64,000 nt of DNA from Marinobacter sp. SS21. Its GTDB lineage: Bacteria > Pseudomonadota > Gammaproteobacteria > Pseudomonadales > Oleiphilaceae. Positions 63,336 to 64,000 of the stretch are shown in pieces. The first letter of the stretch is position 1; each line of letters starts with the position of its first letter. The notes under the pieces are model-generated. The model was not told the origin of the DNA and made no database searches. It worked only from the letters and a program-made list of their open reading frames with translations. Both the position numbers and the translations under genes were made by a program. The stretch is taken from contig NZ_JAQNDA010000007.1 in assembly GCF_028369065.1 (NCBI RefSeq), forward strand, positions 186,001-250,000. Reading direction: 5' to 3'.

Positions 63336-63420
63336 TGGTGGAGGGGGCAGGATTCGAACCTGCGAAGGCGAAGCCGTCAGATTTACAGTCTGATCCCTTT
63401 GGCCACTCGGGAACCCCTCC
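63336..63420 (-). tRNA. tRNA-Tyr (anticodon GTA)
   Basis: The 85-base tRNA begins GGAGGGGTTCCCGAGTGG, has a long variable arm and encoded CCA. The anticodon GTA is at 63384-63386 in loop CTGTAAA. Confidence 0.97.
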
Positions 63421-63462
63421 CAAATACAGCCTCGATTTCGCGAAGCCGCTTAAAACTTAAAG

Positions 63463-63538
63463 TGGAGCTGGCGGACGGAATCGAACCCCCGACCTGCTGA
63501 TTACAAGTCAGCTGCTCTACCAACTGAGCTACGCCAGC
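63463..63538 (-). tRNA. tRNA-Thr (anticodon TGT)
   Basis: The 76-base cloverleaf begins GCTGGCGTAGCTCAG and ends with encoded CCA. The anticodon TGT is at 63503-63505 in loop CTTGTAA. It is the first gene of the tRNA-tufB unit. Confidence 0.97.
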
Positions 63539-63566
63539 TCACATTCGCCTCGTCAGCGAGGGCGGT

Positions 63567-63595
63567 ATACTACGGACTTTTCTCAGCGGTTGCAA
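63567..63595 (-). promoter_or_regulatory. promoter of the tRNA-tufB-secE-nusG unit
   Basis: On the minus strand TTGCAA (63590-63595) and TAGTAT (63567-63572) are separated by 17 bases, followed by the GC-rich ACCGCCC typical of stable-RNA promoters. The -35 lies inside the end of the SPOR-like gene. Confidence 0.7.
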
Positions 63596-64000
63596 CACCT
63601 TCGCAACTTTTGATTTCAATTGATTCAAATTGGCGCCCGAGCTCCGCCATATCAGCCGCAAGTTCCGGAGAATCCGGGCTATAGGCCGCCTCAAAAACGA
63701 GCGCGTAGCTTAGCTGATTTCTGGGGAAGAATGCCAGCTCTGCGTTCAGATTCTCTGCTTTTCTTTGCGCCAACACCCTCTCGGCCGCCGTGCGCGACTC
63801 AAACAGGCCCAACGAGATGGCATGCTTTTGTGGGCCTTCGGTCACTAGGTAGGAATCGATCCCCCGCCGTTGCACATACCGAAATAGTGTTAAGGCCTCC
63901 TCGACTGAGGCCTGAGGGGGGACAATAACCCAGTGAAGCGGCGCCAGAGGCCGCTCCAGCGAAGCTACTTTGATATCTAGACCTGGACGCGCCAAACCGA
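63570..64000 (-). CDS. SPOR-like domain protein, C-terminal part
   Basis: This gene enters from the right edge; the frame is open to the last base, and its first possible codon in the window is a TTG that is probably internal. The visible 142 residues contain a SPOR-like repeat pattern: LHWVIVPPQASVEEALTLFRYVQRRGIDSYLVTEGPQKHAISLGLFESRTAAERVL, with a second half ending SYALVFEAAYSP. SPOR domains bind denuded peptidoglycan at division sites. The N terminus is outside the window, so membrane anchoring cannot be judged. Confidence 0.65.
   Translation of the reverse strand, partial: GLARPGLDIKVASLERPLAPLHWVIVPPQASVEEALTLFRYVQRRGIDSYLVTEGPQKHAISLGLFESRTAAERVLAQRKAENLNAELAFFPRNQLSYALVFEAAYSPDSPELAADMAELGRQFESIEIKSCEGVATAEKSP

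Overview
The window is chromosomal DNA, GC-rich and almost fully coding, from a gammaproteobacterium. It holds the gammaproteobacterial secE-nusG-rpoBC-str-S10-spc-alpha supercluster, the ubiE-ubiJ-ubiB and ygfB-pepP-ubiH-ubiI operons, 6S RNA beside zapA, two tuf genes, and a tufB preceded by four tRNAs. A PQQ-linked two-component region, a wax-ester-synthase-like acyltransferase and a PHA-system protein point to a marine, lipid- or alcohol-using lineage of the Marinobacter/Pseudomonas type. The genus is inferred from gene content only.

Left part (1-10.4 kb, the most accessory region): the tail of a PQQ-associated rhodanese-like protein, an ErdR-like LuxR response regulator, an ErcS-prime/NahK-like multi-PAS hybrid kinase overlapping a FIST sensor gene, an outer-membrane porin, a (CAACAG)13 tract, a WS/DGAT acyltransferase divergent from an alpha/beta hydrolase, a FFLEE-type protein and a PHA-system protein. 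Next (10.4-16.6 kb) is one long co-directional run: ubiE, ubiJ, ubiB, hisI, hisE, tatABC, rsmE.

From 16.6 to 22.0 kb on the minus strand lie ygfB, pepP, ubiH, a UbiI-type hydroxylase and a DUF808 membrane protein. From 22.1 to 25.4 kb a cassette (ZrgA-type His-rich zinc protein, DUF3299 protein, MacB/FtsX-type ABC transporter), with a Zur-like palindrome at its head, lies between ygfB and the zapB-like/zapA/6S RNA/fau group. These are adjacent in E. coli. Then come a 48-codon membrane-protein gene, ilvA, rpiA, an acyl-CoA dehydrogenase behind a perfect inverted-repeat operator candidate, and ppa, closed by a bidirectional terminator.

From 31.4 kb to the right edge everything reads leftward. 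In transcription order from the right these are: a SPOR-like gene end, tRNA-Thr(TGT), tRNA-Tyr, tRNA-Gly, tRNA-Thr(GGT), tufB, tRNA-Trp, secE, nusG, rplKA, rplJL, rpoBC, rpsLG-fusA-tufA, the S10 operon, the spc operon with secY and rpmJ, and the alpha operon (rpsM-rpsK-rpsD-rpoA-rplQ). Promoters are visible for the tRNA-tufB, str, S10 and alpha units. Terminators or attenuators are visible after nusG, between rplL and rpoB, after tufA and after rplQ.

Most of the window is conserved housekeeping sequence. No CRISPR array, prophage or insertion sequence was seen. The points most worth a second look are the Zur-marked zinc cassette, the unlisted 48-aa membrane protein after ilvA, the two perfect hexanucleotide tracts, the kinase-FIST gene pair, and the clustered silent differences between the two tuf copies.
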